Of a DNA stretch of 39,173 nt, positions 1 to 8,812 are shown piece by piece (the first letter of the stretch is position 1; each line of letters begins with the position of its first letter). Source of the stretch: Marinicella sp. Its GTDB lineage: Bacteria; Pseudomonadota; Gammaproteobacteria; Xanthomonadales; Marinicellaceae. Where the stretch lies: the NCBI GenBank assembly GCA_028284365.1, contig JANQRW010000060.1, positions 1 to 39,173 of the forward strand, written 5' to 3'. Position numbers and translations under genes: made by a program. The notes below the pieces were generated by a model, which had not been told where the DNA came from, made no database searches, and was given only the letters and a program-made list of their open reading frames with translations.

Positions 1-240
1 TTGCAGTCGTCATTCACTTTTGCGTTGCACTGAGCTCAGTCGAAGTGTTCCTGACAAAAGTAAAAGCCACCGCCAAGGATGGCGGTGTTAGAATCGAGAC
101 TGGAACAGAGATCGAGACCACAGCGAGCATGTCTTACTATTTCGGACGAGCTACGGCATTCAAGCAGGGCTTCTTACCTTTCAGGTAAACCGCCATGCTC
201 TCATTGCCTGCGCTGGTCGAGCCGATCATCGGCTCTCCAA
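1..240. repeat. Left copy of a structured dispersed intergenic repeat
   Basis: This stretch has no credible ORF and is full of short dyads. Positions 68-87 form an 8-bp hairpin (CACCGCCA/TGGCGGTG, loop AGGA). Positions 174-188 form TTACCT-ttc-AGGTAA. Positions 221-237 form GAGCCGAT-c-ATCGGCTC. The part from about 165 to 238 matches the reverse complement of 39050-39130 (shared blocks GGCTTCTT, AAACCGCCATG, GCGCTGGTCGAGCC and CGGCTCTCC), so it is a repeat with a second, inverted copy at the other end. Positions 28-47 also contain CTGAGCTCAGTCGAAG, resembling the TTCGACTNNGCTCAG-type motif common between genes in many bacteria. The left boundary is unknown because the window starts here. Confidence 0.7.
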
Positions 241-286
241 CACATTTAAATGACTTAATCTATTATGACGGATTTGAGTAAAGTTT

Positions 287-319
287 GAAAAAAGCCGATA
301 TTGTTATCGGCTTTTTTTT
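287..319. terminator. Rho-independent terminator upstream of pheA
   Basis: A perfect 10-bp stem (AAAGCCGATA at 291-300, TATCGGCTTT at 305-314) with a TTGT loop is preceded by an A run and followed by a T run, so it can work in either direction. It lies 45 bp before pheA and probably ended a gene now separated from it by the repeat; no such gene is visible in the window. Confidence 0.85.
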
Positions 320-359
320 GTAATCCAATTAGAATGCATTCATTTACTTCGTAATTTTT

Positions 360-1448
360 ATGACAGAAGATAATCACGACTGGTTGGCTGAATTACGCCG
401 GCAAATTGATGAAATAGATCAAAGCATTCAAACCCTTATTACACAGCGAGCAGAAATTGCTAATGAGGTTGCTCGCAGTAAAAGCAAAGCTAATTTTGGC
501 GGGTTTTATTATCGCCCAGAACGAGAGGCACAGGTGTTAAGGGCTGTCAAAGAGCGAAACAATGGACCACTGTCTGATGAAGCGTTGCTGCGTTTGTTTA
601 AAGAAATCATGTCGGCTTGTTTGGCGCAGCAGAAAGCATTGAATATCGCTTTTTTGGGGCCTGAAGGAACCTTCTCTGAAATGGCAACTTACAAATATTT
701 TGGTCATTCGGTTAAAGCCATGCCTGAATCCACCATTGATCATGTATTCGCTGAAGTAGAAGCTGGAGTGGCTGATTTTGGTGTGGTACCCATCGAAAAT
801 TCTACTGAGGGTGCGGTTAATCACACCTTGGACATGTTTATTAGTTCTCCTTTGAAGATTTGTGGTGAGATTGATTTGCCAATTCATCACAATCTGATGT
901 CCAAACAAAATTCATTGACTGGGGTTAAAGTCATTTACTCGCACAGGCAATCTTTGGCACAATGCCGTGCTTGGCTACGAGCACATGCGCCAGGCATTGA
1001 TACCGTCGCAGTCTCTAGTAATGCAGAAGCTGCCAGAAAGGCTTCATTTAATGAACATACAGCAGCAATCGCCGGTGAATCAGCCGCCGGCATGTATGGC
1101 TTGAATATCATCCACGCTAATATAGAGGATCAAGTGGATAATGCCACTCGTTTTTTGGTGATAGGTAAACAAGTATTGGCCCAGAGTGGTGATGATAAAT
1201 CCTCTCTGATGATTGCAGGTAGAGATGAACCAGGGGTGTTGTTCCAAATTTTGAAACCGTTGAATGATTTTGGTATTAGCATGAAGCGCATTGAATCTAG
1301 ACCGTCTAAGGTTGCTAAGTGGGATTATGTATTTTTTATTGATGTGGAAGGGCATATTGAAGATGAGTCTTTATCAAATGCCATTGCTGAGATGAAGCGG
1401 TTTACATCTAACTTAAAAGTCCTTGGTTCTTATCCAAAATCAGTTTAA
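360..1448 (+). CDS. pheA: Bifunctional chorismate mutase / prephenate dehydratase (P-protein)
   Basis: It converts chorismate to prephenate and then to phenylpyruvate, the committed steps of phenylalanine synthesis, in the cytosol. An AroQ-type chorismate mutase covers about residues 8-90. The prephenate dehydratase domain follows, opening with GPEGTFSE at 100-107 and ending in the conserved TRF triplet (NATRFLVIG). A C-terminal ACT domain with the ESRP signature binds phenylalanine for feedback inhibition. The length of 362 aa is normal for the fused enzyme. The ATG at 360 fits the family N-terminus but has no clear Shine-Dalgarno sequence. No neighbouring aromatic gene (such as serC or aroA) is present, so it appears isolated between the repeat and the leucine operon. 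Confidence 0.95.
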   Translation: MTEDNHDWLAELRRQIDEIDQSIQTLITQRAEIANEVARSKSKANFGGFYYRPEREAQVLRAVKERNNGPLSDEALLRLFKEIMSACLAQQKALNIAFLGPEGTFSEMATYKYFGHSVKAMPESTIDHVFAEVEAGVADFGVVPIENSTEGAVNHTLDMFISSPLKICGEIDLPIHHNLMSKQNSLTGVKVIYSHRQSLAQCRAWLRAHAPGIDTVAVSSNAEAARKASFNEHTAAIAGESAAGMYGLNIIHANIEDQVDNATRFLVIGKQVLAQSGDDKSSLMIAGRDEPGVLFQILKPLNDFGISMKRIESRPSKVAKWDYVFFIDVEGHIEDESLSNAIAEMKRFTSNLKVLGSYPKSV

Positions 1449-1816
1449 CCTTAGCCAATAAGAGCGGGCATGAGTAGTTATGTGTGAATGTTTGTTTGTC
1501 CGTAAATTCAGAATGCCTGGTGCTCGTGTGCTGTCCTAAACTTGACCGTGTAGTGGCCAGGGAAGAGAAAGTATAAGGCTCAAGAGTATTCCTTATTTAC
1601 TGCAATAATTCATGATTTAATGTATAATTGCGCGCGCCCGGATAGGGCGTGAATTTTCAATACATTCACATCAAGACCTTCAAATTCTTATCATCGAAAA
1701 TTGATGAATCTATATAAATTTGAGGGGGACATTCATGATTCTTGAAGACAAGAATTGATCAAATTTAACCAGATTAACTTCAGCTTCCTTGCTGTTGTTT
1801 TGATTGAGGACAATAA
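1449..1816 (+). promoter_or_regulatory. Long leader/promoter region of the leucine operon
   Basis: This is a 368-bp gap without a substantial ORF. A perfect TATAAT at 1623-1628 sits behind a weak -35 (CTGCAA, 1600-1605, 17-bp spacer). The predicted transcript would begin almost at once with a 7-bp hairpin, CGCGCCC/GGGCGTG with loop GGATA (1633-1651, one G-T pair). About 100 nt further on come a strong ribosome-binding site and a tiny ORF (1735-1758). The first 150 bp after pheA show no obvious terminator. Confidence 0.5.
1735..1758 (+). CDS. Putative seven-codon leader ORF (MILEDKN)
   Basis: AGGGGGA at 1723-1729 is one of the strongest ribosome-binding sites in the region, and it stands 5 nt before an ATG that opens only seven codons and a TGA. 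Codons 2-7 (1738-1755) are also a dyad, ATTCTTG-aaga-CAAGAAT, so a ribosome on the leader would melt that stem. The peptide carries one Ile and one Leu codon. The leucine dehydrogenase start lies 58 nt downstream with its own GAGGA. A regulatory leader peptide is inference; the ORF could be accidental. Confidence 0.4.
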   Translation: MILEDKN

Positions 1817-2929
1817 ATGAATATTTTTGAGACCATAGACAAGACCGAACACGAAGAGGTTGTTTTTTGTCATAACAAAGATGTGGGATTAAAAGCCATC
1901 ATAGCCATTCACAACACTGTTTTAGGACCGGCATTGGGTGGATTAAGAATGTGGCCATATAAAACCGAGCAGGAAGCATTGAATGATGTACTGCGCTTAT
2001 CCCGTGGAATGACCTACAAAGCAGCAGTTTCTGGTTTGAACTTAGGTGGTGGTAAATCAATCATCATTGGTGATCCCAAAAAAGACAAATCGGAAGAGTT
2101 ATTCAGAGCATTTGGGCGTTTTATGGATTCTTTGGGTGGCCGCTACATCACAGCTGAAGATGTTGGCATTGACGTCAACGATATGGAATATGTATTTCAA
2201 GAGACTGATAATGTGGTGGGTGTGCATCAAGTCCATGGTGGCTCTGGAGATCCATCTCCATTTACTGCTTATGGTACTTATCAGGGCATCAAAGCAAGTT
2301 TAGAGAAGAAGTTTGGCAACCAAAATATCGGTGATTACAGCTATGCTGTGCAGGGTGTTGGTCACGTTGGTATGGAATTGGTTAAATTGTTACATAAAGA
2401 CGGTGCAAAAATATTTGTCACTGACATCAACCAAGAAGCAATTCAGCATTGTGTGGATGAATATGGTTGCGAAGCAGTTGGGCTGGATGACATCTATGAT
2501 GTTGACGCTCAGGTTTATTCGCCTTGTGCCTTGGGTGCAACAGTGAATGATCAAACCATTGATCGTTTTAAGTTTGGTATTGTTTGTGGCAGTGCTAATA
2601 ATCAATTAGCAGAAACCCGTCATGGTGATGAACTTGAACAAAGAGGTATGATTTATGCGCCAGACTATGCTGTTAATGCGGGTGGTTTGATGAACGTCTC
2701 TATCGAATTGGAAGGCTATAATCGTGAGCGTGCTTTGCGTATGACACGTAACATCTACTATAACATCATTAAAATATTCGAAATTGCGGACCGTGATGGC
2801 ATTGCTACATGGAAAGCCGCCGATCGCATGGGTGAGGAAAGAATTGAGAAAATGGGGCGGGTAAAATTGCCTTTCATGTGCCAAAGGAATGTAAAGTTTT
2901 CTGGTAGAACTAAAAACGGTAATACCTGA
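1817..2929 (+). CDS. ldh: Leucine dehydrogenase (Leu/Val/Phe dehydrogenase family)
   Basis: It catalyses NAD-dependent oxidative deamination of leucine (and other branched-chain amino acids) to the 2-oxo acid, feeding the pathway encoded by the next genes. The substrate signature GLRMWPY lies at 42-48. The catalytic lysines fall at K68 (GMTYKAA) and K80 (LGGGKS), the same positions as the classical Bacillus enzyme. A Rossmann motif, GVGHVG, follows near residue 180. At 370 aa the length is normal. GAGGA at 1806-1810 supports the start. Its stop overlaps the liuA start by one base (TGATG), so the two are translationally coupled. Valine or phenylalanine preference cannot be excluded, but the isovaleryl-CoA genes downstream favour leucine. 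Confidence 0.88.
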   Translation: MNIFETIDKTEHEEVVFCHNKDVGLKAIIAIHNTVLGPALGGLRMWPYKTEQEALNDVLRLSRGMTYKAAVSGLNLGGGKSIIIGDPKKDKSEELFRAFGRFMDSLGGRYITAEDVGIDVNDMEYVFQETDNVVGVHQVHGGSGDPSPFTAYGTYQGIKASLEKKFGNQNIGDYSYAVQGVGHVGMELVKLLHKDGAKIFVTDINQEAIQHCVDEYGCEAVGLDDIYDVDAQVYSPCALGATVNDQTIDRFKFGIVCGSANNQLAETRHGDELEQRGMIYAPDYAVNAGGLMNVSIELEGYNRERALRMTRNIYYNIIKIFEIADRDGIATWKAADRMGEERIEKMGRVKLPFMCQRNVKFSGRTKNGNT

Positions 2930-4092
2930 TGAATAATGATGTGGTTTTGGGTGAAGATTTAGAGCTGCTCAGAGATACAGTTCGTAAGTTCACTGCTGAA
3001 GAAATTACACCTCGTGCAGAAGAGATAGATGAAGAAAACCTCTTTCCGCATGACTTATGGCAAAAGATGGGTGATTTAGGCTTGTTAGGGATGACCATAC
3101 CAGGTACTTACGGTGGTTCTGAAATGGGCAACTTGGCTCACTTGATTGCTATGGAGGAAATTTCACGGGGTTCAGCTTCTGTTGGTTTATCCTATGGCGC
3201 TCATTCCAATCTTTGTGTTTCAAATTTATATAAGCATGCCACTGAGGCTCAGAAACAAAAATACCTGCCGAAACTATGTTCGGGTGAATTTGTTGGCGCA
3301 TTAGCCATGAGTGAGCCCGGTGCTGGTTCAGATGTGGTTGGTTCTATGGCATGTACAGCAGTCAAGGATGGCAGTGATTGGGTTGCCAATGGCAATAAAA
3401 TGTGGATCACCAATGGTCCTGATGCAGATGTGTTGATTGTATACATGAGAACTGCTGGCCAAGATGCTGGTTCAAAATGTATGACGGCCTTTTTGATAGA
3501 AAAGGGTATGTCAGGTTTTTCTACAGCTCAAAAGTTAGACAAACTCGGTATGCGTGGTTCAAATACTTGTGAGTTGGTATTTGATGAGTGCCGCATTCCG
3601 GCTGAGAATGTACTTGGTGAAGTGAATCAGGGTGTTGGTATTCTGATGGCGGGTCTTAATACCGAACGTTTGATATTATCTGGAGGTCCTATTGGAATTA
3701 TGCAAGCAGCTATGGATATTGCTGTGCCTTACACTGCAGAACGTAAGCAGTTTGGCAAAGATTTGGGCGAGTTTGGCTTGATGCAAGCTAAAATTGGTAA
3801 AATGTATGCAGAACTTCAAGCTTCCAGATATTTTGCCTATGGTATTGCTAAGGACTATGATCAGGGTATTGAATCCAGGTTAGATCCTGCGGCCTGTTTA
3901 TATTTTGCTTCCAGTGCAGCTGTTCAAGTTGCTTTGGAAGCCATACAAACATTAGGTGGTAACGGTTATATCAATGAATACCCGACAGGGCGTTTGTTAC
4001 GTGATGCGAAATTGTACGATATTGGTGCTGGAACCAATGAAATTCGGTTGATGTTGATTGGTCGCGAATTATATCGCAACGCCAAAGCATAA
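2929..4092 (+). CDS. liuA: Isovaleryl-CoA dehydrogenase
   Basis: This is a flavoprotein that oxidises isovaleryl-CoA to 3-methylcrotonyl-CoA and passes electrons to ETF. It has the acyl-CoA dehydrogenase architecture: helical N-domain (about 8-120), beta-domain with AMSEPGAGSD (126-135) and WITNGPDAD, and C-domain ending in the YDIGAGTNEIR flavin-contact motif. E247 in the GLNTERL segment matches the unusual catalytic glutamate position of isovaleryl-CoA dehydrogenases, which separates them from most other members. The 387-aa length is typical. It begins inside the leucine dehydrogenase stop codon and precedes thiolase and carboxylase genes, consistent with leucine degradation. Confidence 0.9.
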   Translation: MNNDVVLGEDLELLRDTVRKFTAEEITPRAEEIDEENLFPHDLWQKMGDLGLLGMTIPGTYGGSEMGNLAHLIAMEEISRGSASVGLSYGAHSNLCVSNLYKHATEAQKQKYLPKLCSGEFVGALAMSEPGAGSDVVGSMACTAVKDGSDWVANGNKMWITNGPDADVLIVYMRTAGQDAGSKCMTAFLIEKGMSGFSTAQKLDKLGMRGSNTCELVFDECRIPAENVLGEVNQGVGILMAGLNTERLILSGGPIGIMQAAMDIAVPYTAERKQFGKDLGEFGLMQAKIGKMYAELQASRYFAYGIAKDYDQGIESRLDPAACLYFASSAAVQVALEAIQTLGGNGYINEYPTGRLLRDAKLYDIGAGTNEIRLMLIGRELYRNAKA

Positions 4093-4133
4093 GTATGAAC
4101 CAGATTGCCAACAATAAAATTTAAGAGAGACAT

Positions 4134-5327
4134 ATGACAATTGATTCCAATAACGATGTTTACATAGTGGCAGCCAAACGCACCCCGATTGGTTCCTTTC
4201 AGGGACAATTTGCTAACACACCGGCTACTCAACTGGGTGCAACAGCTATAAAAGCTGTGATTGATGAAGTCAGTATCAATCAAAATGACATTGATGAGGC
4301 TCTGATCGGCTGTGTTCTGCCTGCTGGTTTGGGTCAGGCGCCAGCCAGACAATCGGTGCTACATGCAGGCCTGCCTCTGTCGGTTAAATGTACGACAGTA
4401 AATAAGGTTTGTGGTTCTGGTATGAAAGCAGTGATGATGGCGCATGACACCATCAAAGCAGGTTCTGCTGAATTGGTTATAGCTGGTGGCATTGAGTCCA
4501 TGACCATGGCTCCTTACTTGTTACCTAAAGCTCGTGGTGGTTACCGCATGGGGCATGCACAGATGTTGGATCACATGTTTTTTGATGGCCTACAAAATCC
4601 ATATGATGGTAATATGATGGGTAATTTTGCTGAATCATGTGCTGACAAATACGGCTATTCTAGGGAGGCTCAGGATGAATTTTCTGCTGAATCAGTAAGA
4701 AGAGCTATGAAAGCCATGGGAACCGGTGCTTTTGATAATGAAATAGTTGATGTAGAAGTGAAGTCGCGTAAAGCCAGTGTCAAGGTGAATAAGGATGAAG
4801 AGCCTCCCAAATGTGACATCGATAAAATTCCAAATTTAAGACCTGCATTCAGGCGTGAAAATGGTACGGTTACTGCAGCCAATGCCTCAAAAATTTCTGA
4901 TGGCGCATCGATGACATTATTGGCATCCGCTCAATACGTAAAAGACAATGGTTTACAACCACTGGCGAAGGTTGTTGGGCATGAGCAATTTGCTCATGAA
5001 CCTGAATGGTTTACTACGGCTCCGGTTTCAGCAATCAAAAAACTGATGGAAAAAGTTAATTGGTCAGTTGATGATGTTGATTTATTTGAAATCAACGAAG
5101 CTTTTGCTGTGGTGACTATGGCTGCAATGGATGAATTGAATTTACCGCATGAAAAGGTTAATGTAAATGGTGGTGCAACTGCGTTGGGACATCCCATTGG
5201 TGCATCTGGTAATCGTATTCTGGTGACACTGATACATGCATTGAAAAACAGAGGATTGAAAAAAGGTATCGCTTCATTGTGCATTGGCGGCGGTGAGGCA
5301 ACCGCTGTTGCTATTGAGCTGGTATAA
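4134..5327 (+). CDS. Acetyl-CoA C-acetyltransferase (thiolase II)
   Basis: This is a biosynthetic/degradative thiolase that splits acetoacetyl-CoA into two acetyl-CoA, which would complete leucine catabolism after HMG-CoA cleavage. The acyl-accepting cysteine is C93 ([10 protein letters not shown]). The active-site histidine lies in [10 protein letters not shown] near residue 353, and the second cysteine in SLCIGGGEA near 384. The 397-aa length is typical. AAGAGAG just before the ATG is a good ribosome-binding site. It sits between liuA and liuB, two bases before liuB, so it is part of the operon. A second thiolase in the window (24894-26099) is more like the beta-ketoadipyl type. Confidence 0.9.
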   Translation: MTIDSNNDVYIVAAKRTPIGSFQGQFANTPATQLGATAIKAVIDEVSINQNDIDEALIGCVLPAGLGQAPARQSVLHAGLPLSVKCTTVNKVCGSGMKAVMMAHDTIKAGSAELVIAGGIESMTMAPYLLPKARGGYRMGHAQMLDHMFFDGLQNPYDGNMMGNFAESCADKYGYSREAQDEFSAESVRRAMKAMGTGAFDNEIVDVEVKSRKASVKVNKDEEPPKCDIDKIPNLRPAFRRENGTVTAANASKISDGASMTLLASAQYVKDNGLQPLAKVVGHEQFAHEPEWFTTAPVSAIKKLMEKVNWSVDDVDLFEINEAFAVVTMAAMDELNLPHEKVNVNGGATALGHPIGASGNRILVTLIHALKNRGLKKGIASLCIGGGEATAVAIELV

Positions 5328-5329
5328 AC

Positions 5330-6937
5330 ATGAAGATCATTAAAACCGAGATTGATTCATCGTCTATTCAATTCGATGAGAATCGAGCATTTATGCAACA
5401 GTTGGTGGCTGATCTCAGAGAAAAATTACAAGAGACCGCTTTGGGCGGCTCAGAACGTTCCAGAAAAAAGCACACTGACCGAGGCAAACTGTTGGTTCGT
5501 GATCGCATCAATTTACTGCTGGATTCCGGAACTTCATTTTTAGAAATTGCACCCATGGCAGCTTCTGGTATGTACAAAAATGCAGCACCTGCTGCTGGTA
5601 TGGTCGCTGGTATTGGTGTGGTTCATGGTCAACAAGTGATGGTTGTTGCGAACGATGCTACAGTTAAAGGTGGAACCTATTTTCCGATGACTGTTAAGAA
5701 GCATTTACGGGCACAGGAAATAGCTTCGGAAAACAATTTACCTTGTATTTATTTGGTTGACTCAGGTGGTGCTTTTTTGCCTCTGCAAGATGACGTTTTT
5801 CCCGACAAAGAGCACTTTGGGCGAATTTTCTATAATCAAGCCCAGTTATCATCTAAAAATATTCCACAAATTGCAGTAGTAATGGGCTCTTGTACAGCAG
5901 GTGGTGCTTATGTGCCTGCTATGTGTGATGAAGCCATCATCGTGAAAGAGCAGGGAACTATTTTTTTAGGTGGTCCGCCATTGGTCAAAGCAGCTACAGG
6001 TGAAGTAGTGGATGCTGAGTCACTGGGTGGTGCTGAAGTACATTCTTCGCAATCTGGTGTGACAGACCATTTTGCCGAAAATGATCAACATGCTTTACAA
6101 ATGGTTCGTAATACCTTGCGTTTTTTGAACCGGCCACAATATGACTGGTTACAGCGCAAGGAATCTCGTGATCCATTGTATCCAAAACATGAATTGTACG
6201 GCATCATTCCACAATCAACTCGTATTCCCTATGATGTAAAAGAAATCATAGCAAGAATTGTTGATGCTTCTGAATTTCAAGAGTTCAAAGCCAAATACGG
6301 TACCACCCTGATTTGTGGCTTTGCCCATATCAATGGTTATCCAGTCGGCATAGTTGCAAACAATGGTATTTTATTTGCTGAATCGGCCTTAAAAGGCGCG
6401 CATTTCGTTGAACTATGTAACCAACGCAAGATTCCTTTGGTGTTTTTACAAAACATAACAGGTTTCATGGTTGGGCAAAAGTATGAAAACGCAGGCATAG
6501 CAAAAGATGGCGCCAAAATGGTAACTGCTGTGGCATGTGCACAAGTACCAAAATTCACTGTTGTTATTGGTGGATCATTTGGGGCAGGAAACTACGCCAT
6601 GAATGGTCGCGCCTACCAAGGGCGATTTTTATGGATGTGGCCTAATGCCAGAATATCCGTGATGGGGGGCGATCAGGCGGCATCCGTATTAACCACGGTC
6701 AAACAAGATGGTTATGACAAAACTGGTGAAGCCTGGGATGCTGATGAAAAACAACAGTTCTATGATCAGATCAAGCAACAGTATGAAGATCAGGGTCATC
6801 CTTATTATTCAACGGCCAGAATGTGGGATGATGGAGTTATCGATCCTGCTGACACCCGCAAAGTGTTGTCATTAGCAATCGAGTCTAGCACTTGTGCTGA
6901 TGTTGAGTCTGTTAATTATGGTGTCTTCAGAATGTAA
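5330..6937 (+). CDS. liuB: Methylcrotonyl-CoA carboxylase beta (carboxyltransferase) subunit
   Basis: This subunit transfers carboxyl from carboxybiotin to 3-methylcrotonyl-CoA, giving 3-methylglutaconyl-CoA. The 535-aa protein has the two crotonase-like carboxyltransferase halves, the N-half with [13 protein letters not shown] and [13 protein letters not shown], and the C-half with [10 protein letters not shown] and [11 protein letters not shown]. Both length and these motifs match the MCC beta subunit rather than propionyl-CoA carboxylase. It carries no biotin or ATP-grasp domain, so it needs an alpha subunit (LiuD), which is not encoded in the window. The ATG lies two bases after the thiolase stop. 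Confidence 0.92.
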   Translation: MKIIKTEIDSSSIQFDENRAFMQQLVADLREKLQETALGGSERSRKKHTDRGKLLVRDRINLLLDSGTSFLEIAPMAASGMYKNAAPAAGMVAGIGVVHGQQVMVVANDATVKGGTYFPMTVKKHLRAQEIASENNLPCIYLVDSGGAFLPLQDDVFPDKEHFGRIFYNQAQLSSKNIPQIAVVMGSCTAGGAYVPAMCDEAIIVKEQGTIFLGGPPLVKAATGEVVDAESLGGAEVHSSQSGVTDHFAENDQHALQMVRNTLRFLNRPQYDWLQRKESRDPLYPKHELYGIIPQSTRIPYDVKEIIARIVDASEFQEFKAKYGTTLICGFAHINGYPVGIVANNGILFAESALKGAHFVELCNQRKIPLVFLQNITGFMVGQKYENAGIAKDGAKMVTAVACAQVPKFTVVIGGSFGAGNYAMNGRAYQGRFLWMWPNARISVMGGDQAASVLTTVKQDGYDKTGEAWDADEKQQFYDQIKQQYEDQGHPYYSTARMWDDGVIDPADTRKVLSLAIESSTCADVESVNYGVFRM

Positions 6938-6952
6938 CGAGGTGAAAGATTT

Positions 6953-7747
6953 ATGTTCAATACCTACAAAACAATACAATTAAAGAATGATAAAAATGGC
7001 GTTGCTCATGTCATTATGAACCGTCCAGAAGTGCACAATGCTTTTAATGCACAAATGATTGAAGAATTAACAGCTGTCTTTAATGCCTTAAATGACAACA
7101 AAAATGTTCAAATTATCATGCTTTCAGCCAATGGCAAGTCGTTTTCTGCTGGGGCAGATATTAATTGGATGAAAAGTATGGCTCAGGCCACTGAAGATGA
7201 GAATAAAGCTGATTCAGAAAAACTGGCGGCTTTGATGCGAACCATTAACTTCAATGCCAAAACCACCATCGCTAAAGTGCAGGGTCTGGCTTTGGGTGGT
7301 GGTGTAGGTTTGGCTTGTTGTTGTGATGTTGTGGTAGCAGAAACAAGTGCTCGATTTGGTTTGACTGAAGCCAAACTGGGTTTGGTGCCAGCGGTCATAT
7401 CTCCTTATGTGATTGATGCCATCGGTACCAGGAAGGCGAGGAGGTATTTTCAAACTGCTGAAATATTTGATGCCGCTCGCGCCAAAGATTTGGGCATTGT
7501 TTCTGAAGTGATGGACCTTGATGAAATTGACTCGTTCATTGACCAACAATTGAATCTCTTGAGCGAAACTGGGCCTAATGCCAAAGAAATCAGTAAGAAG
7601 TTGGTGATGTCTGTGGTTGGCCGAACTTTACCACAGCAAAAAAAGATTGATGAGTATACCACCCAAGTTATTGCCGCTGTGCGCGTTTCTGCGGAAGGAC
7701 AGCAAGGGTTGAATGCTTTTTTGAACAAAAAACCGATTAAATGGTGA
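6953..7747 (+). CDS. liuC: Enoyl-CoA hydratase, probably methylglutaconyl-CoA hydratase
   Basis: This crotonase-fold protein is expected to hydrate 3-methylglutaconyl-CoA to HMG-CoA. The oxyanion-hole segments are SFSAGADINWM (about 64-74) and ALGGGVGLACCCDVVV (about 108-123). The active-site glutamates lie in the GLTEAKLGLVPAVISPY stretch, a signature seen in this hydratase group. The 264-aa length is standard. AGGTGAAAG precedes the ATG. It is the last gene of the leucine cluster. The exact substrate is inferred from position, since sequence alone would only give the enoyl-CoA hydratase family. Confidence 0.85.
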   Translation: MFNTYKTIQLKNDKNGVAHVIMNRPEVHNAFNAQMIEELTAVFNALNDNKNVQIIMLSANGKSFSAGADINWMKSMAQATEDENKADSEKLAALMRTINFNAKTTIAKVQGLALGGGVGLACCCDVVVAETSARFGLTEAKLGLVPAVISPYVIDAIGTRKARRYFQTAEIFDAARAKDLGIVSEVMDLDEIDSFIDQQLNLLSETGPNAKEISKKLVMSVVGRTLPQQKKIDEYTTQVIAAVRVSAEGQQGLNAFLNKKPIKW

Positions 7748-7775
7748 TGTTTTTTTAACAAATTTTTACATTTTA

Positions 7776-7803
7776 TTGCAAAGTGAGTTTCTGTTGCTAA
7801 AAT
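7776..7803 (+). promoter_or_regulatory. Sigma-70-like promoter for the TonB-C protein gene
   Basis: TTGCAA (7776-7781) and TAAAAT (7798-7803) are separated by 16 bp and precede the ATG at 7839 by about 30 bp. This suggests independent transcription from the leucine operon. The start codon itself has no strong ribosome-binding site. Confidence 0.5.
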
Positions 7804-7838
7804 AATAAAGAAGCGTTATATTCCCGAGAAAATACTAA

Positions 7839-8765
7839 ATGTTGAAAAAACTGTGTACCGCGTTGGTTTTGTTGGCTTTCGTTTGGACTGCCCATGCACA
7901 AGATGAAAACAAGAAAACTGAGGATGATCAAACAAAAAGGCCCAGTTGGTCTGAAGGGTTACCTGAGCGTCAGAAAGCGGCAGATCTAAATACCAATGAG
8001 TTCAAACCAGAGATTAACAGTGAGATTGAGCTTGATATGTCTGAATTTGGTTTGAAAGAAAAACCCAAGATTGAAATTGAATTACCAATCAGCAATGATA
8101 TTGGAGCTAAAAACCCCAATGAGGTTGTGGCCAATATCTCCATTCAAAATGATGAGAGAAATTCTGTCATCAATCAGACACAGCCTGAACTGACACCAAC
8201 TAAAGTTGAGCCACCTGCAGAAATAGAGATTGTAAATGAAGTTGTTGAGAACCAGCCCAGTGAGGTTGTAACTGATAATGAAAATTTGGTACCTAATACA
8301 AATACAGCAGTAACATCCTCAGCTTCAAATGTGGATGTGGTTGATTCTGTAGTTACTGATGATGAAGTTTCTGTAAATGCTAACAATTTGAATCAATCTG
8401 CAAGTCAGCAGATTCCAAGTGGTGTGGCTGAAGATGATGAAGTTGCAACCGATGCAATACCAGATGATGAAATTGTTACACAAGCTGAAAAAGTGGCATT
8501 CGAATGGAAGATTGTTAAAAGAACCCCTGTAGAGTATCCGCCAAGAGCGGCCGTTCAAAACCTGGAAGGCTGGGTGGATGTTGAGATTACCATTAATCCA
8601 GCAGGAGAAGTTATTTCAGCATCTGCGGTTAAGTATTCTCGCAAGGGTAGAATTTTTGGTAAAAATGCAGTTCAAGCAGTAAATAATTGGTTGTTTGAGC
8701 CTCCAAGTAATGTGGGTATCAACAGCAACATGACACGTATTTACAAAATTGAATTTGACTTGTAA
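7839..8765 (+). CDS. Secreted protein with acidic linker and TonB C-terminal-like domain
   Basis: A signal peptide of about 20 residues (hydrophobic core LCTALVLLAFVWTA, cleavage near AHA-Q) directs it to the periplasm. Residues 21-220 are low in complexity, rich in Asp, Glu, Asn and Val, and probably disordered. The last 85 residues match the TonB_C fold: the YPPRAAVQNLEGWVDVEI entry, the G-E-V-I strand and the closing WLFEPP motif. Unlike true TonB it has no Pro-Lys linker and no obvious retained membrane anchor, and no exbBD genes are nearby. It may act as a periplasmic or cell-surface partner rather than an energy transducer; the role is unknown. It converges on mutS with a 47-bp gap. Confidence 0.75.
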   Translation: MLKKLCTALVLLAFVWTAHAQDENKKTEDDQTKRPSWSEGLPERQKAADLNTNEFKPEINSEIELDMSEFGLKEKPKIEIELPISNDIGAKNPNEVVANISIQNDERNSVINQTQPELTPTKVEPPAEIEIVNEVVENQPSEVVTDNENLVPNTNTAVTSSASNVDVVDSVVTDDEVSVNANNLNQSASQQIPSGVAEDDEVATDAIPDDEIVTQAEKVAFEWKIVKRTPVEYPPRAAVQNLEGWVDVEITINPAGEVISASAVKYSRKGRIFGKNAVQAVNNWLFEPPSNVGINSNMTRIYKIEFDL

Positions 8766-8812
8766 TCAGCTTCATTTTCAAGAGACAGGGTGGGTTTCGG
8801 TTATAAACCTGT

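Noticed and set aside
265..319. Seven-codon ORF (MTDLSKV) directly followed by a terminator, upstream of pheA, as a Phe attenuator
   Set aside because: The peptide has no Phe, Tyr or Trp codons, there is no alternative antiterminator stem, and no ribosome-binding site precedes it. A plain terminator of a lost upstream gene is simpler.
8783..8812. Terminator between the TonB-C gene and mutS
   Set aside because: Only 5-bp competing stems (ACAGG/CCTGT or GGTTT/AAACC) and no T run on either strand.
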